From: DATEPR01 sp036279295 | GTDB lineage: Bacteria; Actinomycetota; Actinomycetes; Mycobacteriales; Pseudonocardiaceae | DNA: 7,195 nucleotides | Direction: 5' to 3' | Assembly: GCA_036279295.1 (NCBI GenBank) | Contig: DASUJK010000377.1 | Location: 1 to 7,195 of the forward strand | Shown here: positions 5,973 to 7,195 of the stretch, piece by piece | Layout of the letters: each line of letters begins with the position of its first letter | How positions within the stretch are numbered: the first letter of the stretch is position 1 | Program-made: the position numbers and the translations under genes | The notes under the pieces: model-generated | What the model saw: only the letters and a program-made list of their open reading frames with translations | What the model was told of the DNA's origin: nothing | Database searches by the model: none

Positions 5973-6806
5973 ATGTCCACGTCCGAAGTCACCGAGGCAC
6001 CGGTCGCGACCCCGACGCGCCGCCCGCGGCAGCGGTCGCGTGGCAGGAAGATCGCGACGCGCATCGTCGTGTGGATCCTGCGGGTGCTCGTCCTCGTCGT
6101 CCCCATCTACCTCTGGCAGCTGGCCGTCGACCAGGGTTGGGTCGGCACGTTCGTGGCCAGTTCACCGAAGGCGATCGGCACCCGGTTCTGGGAGTGGGTG
6201 CAGGACGGCACCATCGTCCAGCAGACCGGCTACACGCTGTACGAGGCCGTCATCGGCTACCTGCTCGGCGTCGTGATCGGCGCCCTGCTCGCCGTGTTGT
6301 TCACGACCAACCGCAAGCTGGCCAGGATCTACCTGCCGATGATGGGCACGCTCAACGCGGTGCCCCGGCTGGCCCTGGCGCCGCTGCTGCTGACCTGGCT
6401 GGGCCTCGGGTCGTCGTCCAAGATCGCGCTGGTCACGGTCGTCGTGCTCTTCGTGAACTTCTTCGCCGTCTACAACGGACTGAAGCAGGTCAGCGCCGAG
6501 AACACGATGTGGGTGGAGAGCCTCGGCGCGTCGAACCTCGACGTCTGGGTGCACGTCCGTATCCCGTCGGTTCTGCGGTGGCTGTTCTCGTCGCTGCGGG
6601 TCAGCGTCGGACTCGCTGTCGGCGCGGCCGTGGTGGCCGAGTTCGTCGGCGCGGCCAACGGCCTCGGTTACCTGATCTCCAGTGGTGCCAACCTGTTCCG
6701 GACCGCTGACGTCTACGCGGGGCTGCTCGTGGTCGTGATCGTCGTCGCGATCATCGACTCCCTGCTGCGCCTACTCGAACGGAGCCTCACCCAGTGGAGC
6801 GTCTGA
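5973..6806 (+). CDS. ABC transporter permease 2, NitT/TauT (SsuC/TauC-like)
   Basis: 277 residues. Second channel subunit, paralogous to the gene just upstream. A longer, very basic cytoplasmic N-terminus (TRRPRQRSRGRK, 15-26) precedes the first helix at about 31-52. Further hydrophobic segments fall near 89-110, 127-145, 150-168, 201-225 and 243-265. The EAA loop is VESLGASNLDVWVHVRIPS (181-199), with LGA and IP conserved, followed by AEFVGAANGLGYLI. An AGGTG site within the end of permease 1 (5961-5965) lies 7 nt before the ATG. The last 13 nt overlap the GTG start of the ThDP enzyme. Having two distinct permeases rather than one homodimerising subunit is less usual for taurine/sulfonate systems but occurs in this superfamily. 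Confidence 0.93.
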   Translation: MSTSEVTEAPVATPTRRPRQRSRGRKIATRIVVWILRVLVLVVPIYLWQLAVDQGWVGTFVASSPKAIGTRFWEWVQDGTIVQQTGYTLYEAVIGYLLGVVIGALLAVLFTTNRKLARIYLPMMGTLNAVPRLALAPLLLTWLGLGSSSKIALVTVVVLFVNFFAVYNGLKQVSAENTMWVESLGASNLDVWVHVRIPSVLRWLFSSLRVSVGLAVGAAVVAEFVGAANGLGYLISSGANLFRTADVYAGLLVVVIVVAIIDSLLRLLERSLTQWSV

Positions 6807-7195
6807 TCGAGGCCGGTACCTCGGTCGCCGACGCGGTGGCCGAGGCAGTCGCGGCCGAGGGCGTCACGCTTGCCGTGAACGTCCCGGACGAGGTGACGAT
6901 CCTGATCTCGCAGGCATTGCGCGAGCGCGGGATCCGGATCGTGCGCCCCCGGCATGAGCACAACGGCGTGCTCATCGCCGATGGCTACGCCCGCACCGCG
7001 GGCGATGTCGGAGTGTGTGTCGTGGGACCCGGTCCGGCGATCGCGCAGACCGGCAACGCGCTGGTCACCGCCCAGCGCAAGCGGTCACCGGTGTTGGTGC
7101 TGCTCGGCCAGAACCCGGCGGCGGGACCGCGTGGCGGCCTGAAGGAGTTCGACGCCCAGCGGTTCGTCGAGTCGTGCGGTGCCCGGTATGTTGCC
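6794..7195 (+). CDS. ThDP-dependent enzyme (acetolactate synthase/benzoylformate decarboxylase type), 3' end cut by window
   Basis: The first 134 residues are visible; the family is usually about 520-600 residues. Enzymes of this class decarboxylate 2-oxo acids or condense the resulting carbanion with an acceptor. The N-terminal pyrimidine-binding domain is recognisable: SVADAVAEAVAAEGV (10-24), then RHEHNGVLIADGYARTAG (53-70), where Glu55 is the position of the conserved glutamate that activates the ThDP pyrimidine. It continues with VVGPGPAIAQTGNALVTAQ and SPVLVLLGQNPA. GTG 6794 is chosen because GGAG (6781-6784) lies 9 nt upstream; it overlaps the permease 2 stop by 13 nt, so translation is probably coupled. 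The frame runs open to the window's edge. Acetolactate synthase, benzoylformate-like decarboxylase, oxalyl-CoA decarboxylase or sulfoacetaldehyde-acetyltransferase-like activities cannot be separated from this part. With the hydroxy-acid oxidase in the same locus, 2-oxo-acid decarboxylation is the most economical guess (inference). Confidence 0.88.
   Translation, partial: MERLIEAGTSVADAVAEAVAAEGVTLAVNVPDEVTILISQALRERGIRIVRPRHEHNGVLIADGYARTAGDVGVCVVGPGPAIAQTGNALVTAQRKRSPVLVLLGQNPAAGPRGGLKEFDAQRFVESCGARYVA

Overview
The window is a high-G+C (roughly two thirds or more by eye), densely packed, single-strand piece of what looks like an actinobacterial chromosome. Codons end almost always in G or C, genes overlap or abut, GTG starts occur, and the solute-binding protein carries a Gram-positive-style lipoprotein signal. 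Genus cannot be assigned from the sequence alone. All eight supported genes lie on the + strand. No RNA gene, insertion sequence, CRISPR array or phage feature is visible, and no gene-free stretch exceeds about 130 bases.

Left block (1-3936) is a run of four tightly coupled genes. They are an alpha/beta hydrolase cut by the window's left edge, an uncharacterised protein with a CFCxxC motif that resembles glycoside-hydrolase-like TIM-barrel proteins, an FMN-dependent alpha-hydroxy-acid oxidase/dehydrogenase, and a LacI-family repressor. Neighbours overlap by 7 nt (hydrolase/CFCxxC protein) and 4 nt (oxidase/LacI) or are separated by 14 nt, so they are probably one transcript. Its promoter lies upstream of the window.

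The junction (about 3905-4062) holds the clearest regulatory site. A perfect 22-bp palindrome at 3918-3939 overlaps the predicted -10 box of a TTGACA-N16-TATACC promoter and contains the lacI stop codon. This is the natural control point for the right block.

Right block (4063-7195) encodes a lipoprotein of the NitT/TauT/SsuA solute-binding family, two different but related ABC permeases, and the N-terminal 134 residues of a thiamine-diphosphate (ThDP)-dependent enzyme of the acetolactate synthase/benzoylformate decarboxylase type, which runs off the right edge. The genes are spaced 13 nt, 1 nt and a 13-nt overlap. The ATP-binding subunit is not in the window.

Taken together, the content suggests a repressor-controlled catabolic locus. 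A small organic (probably anionic) solute would be imported, possibly freed from an ester or conjugate by the hydrolase and/or the CFCxxC protein. Its 2-hydroxy acid would be oxidised to a 2-oxo acid by the FMN enzyme, which the ThDP enzyme could then decarboxylate or condense. This has the same chemical logic as mandelate to benzoylformate to benzaldehyde, but the substrate is unknown and the pathway is inference from gene content.
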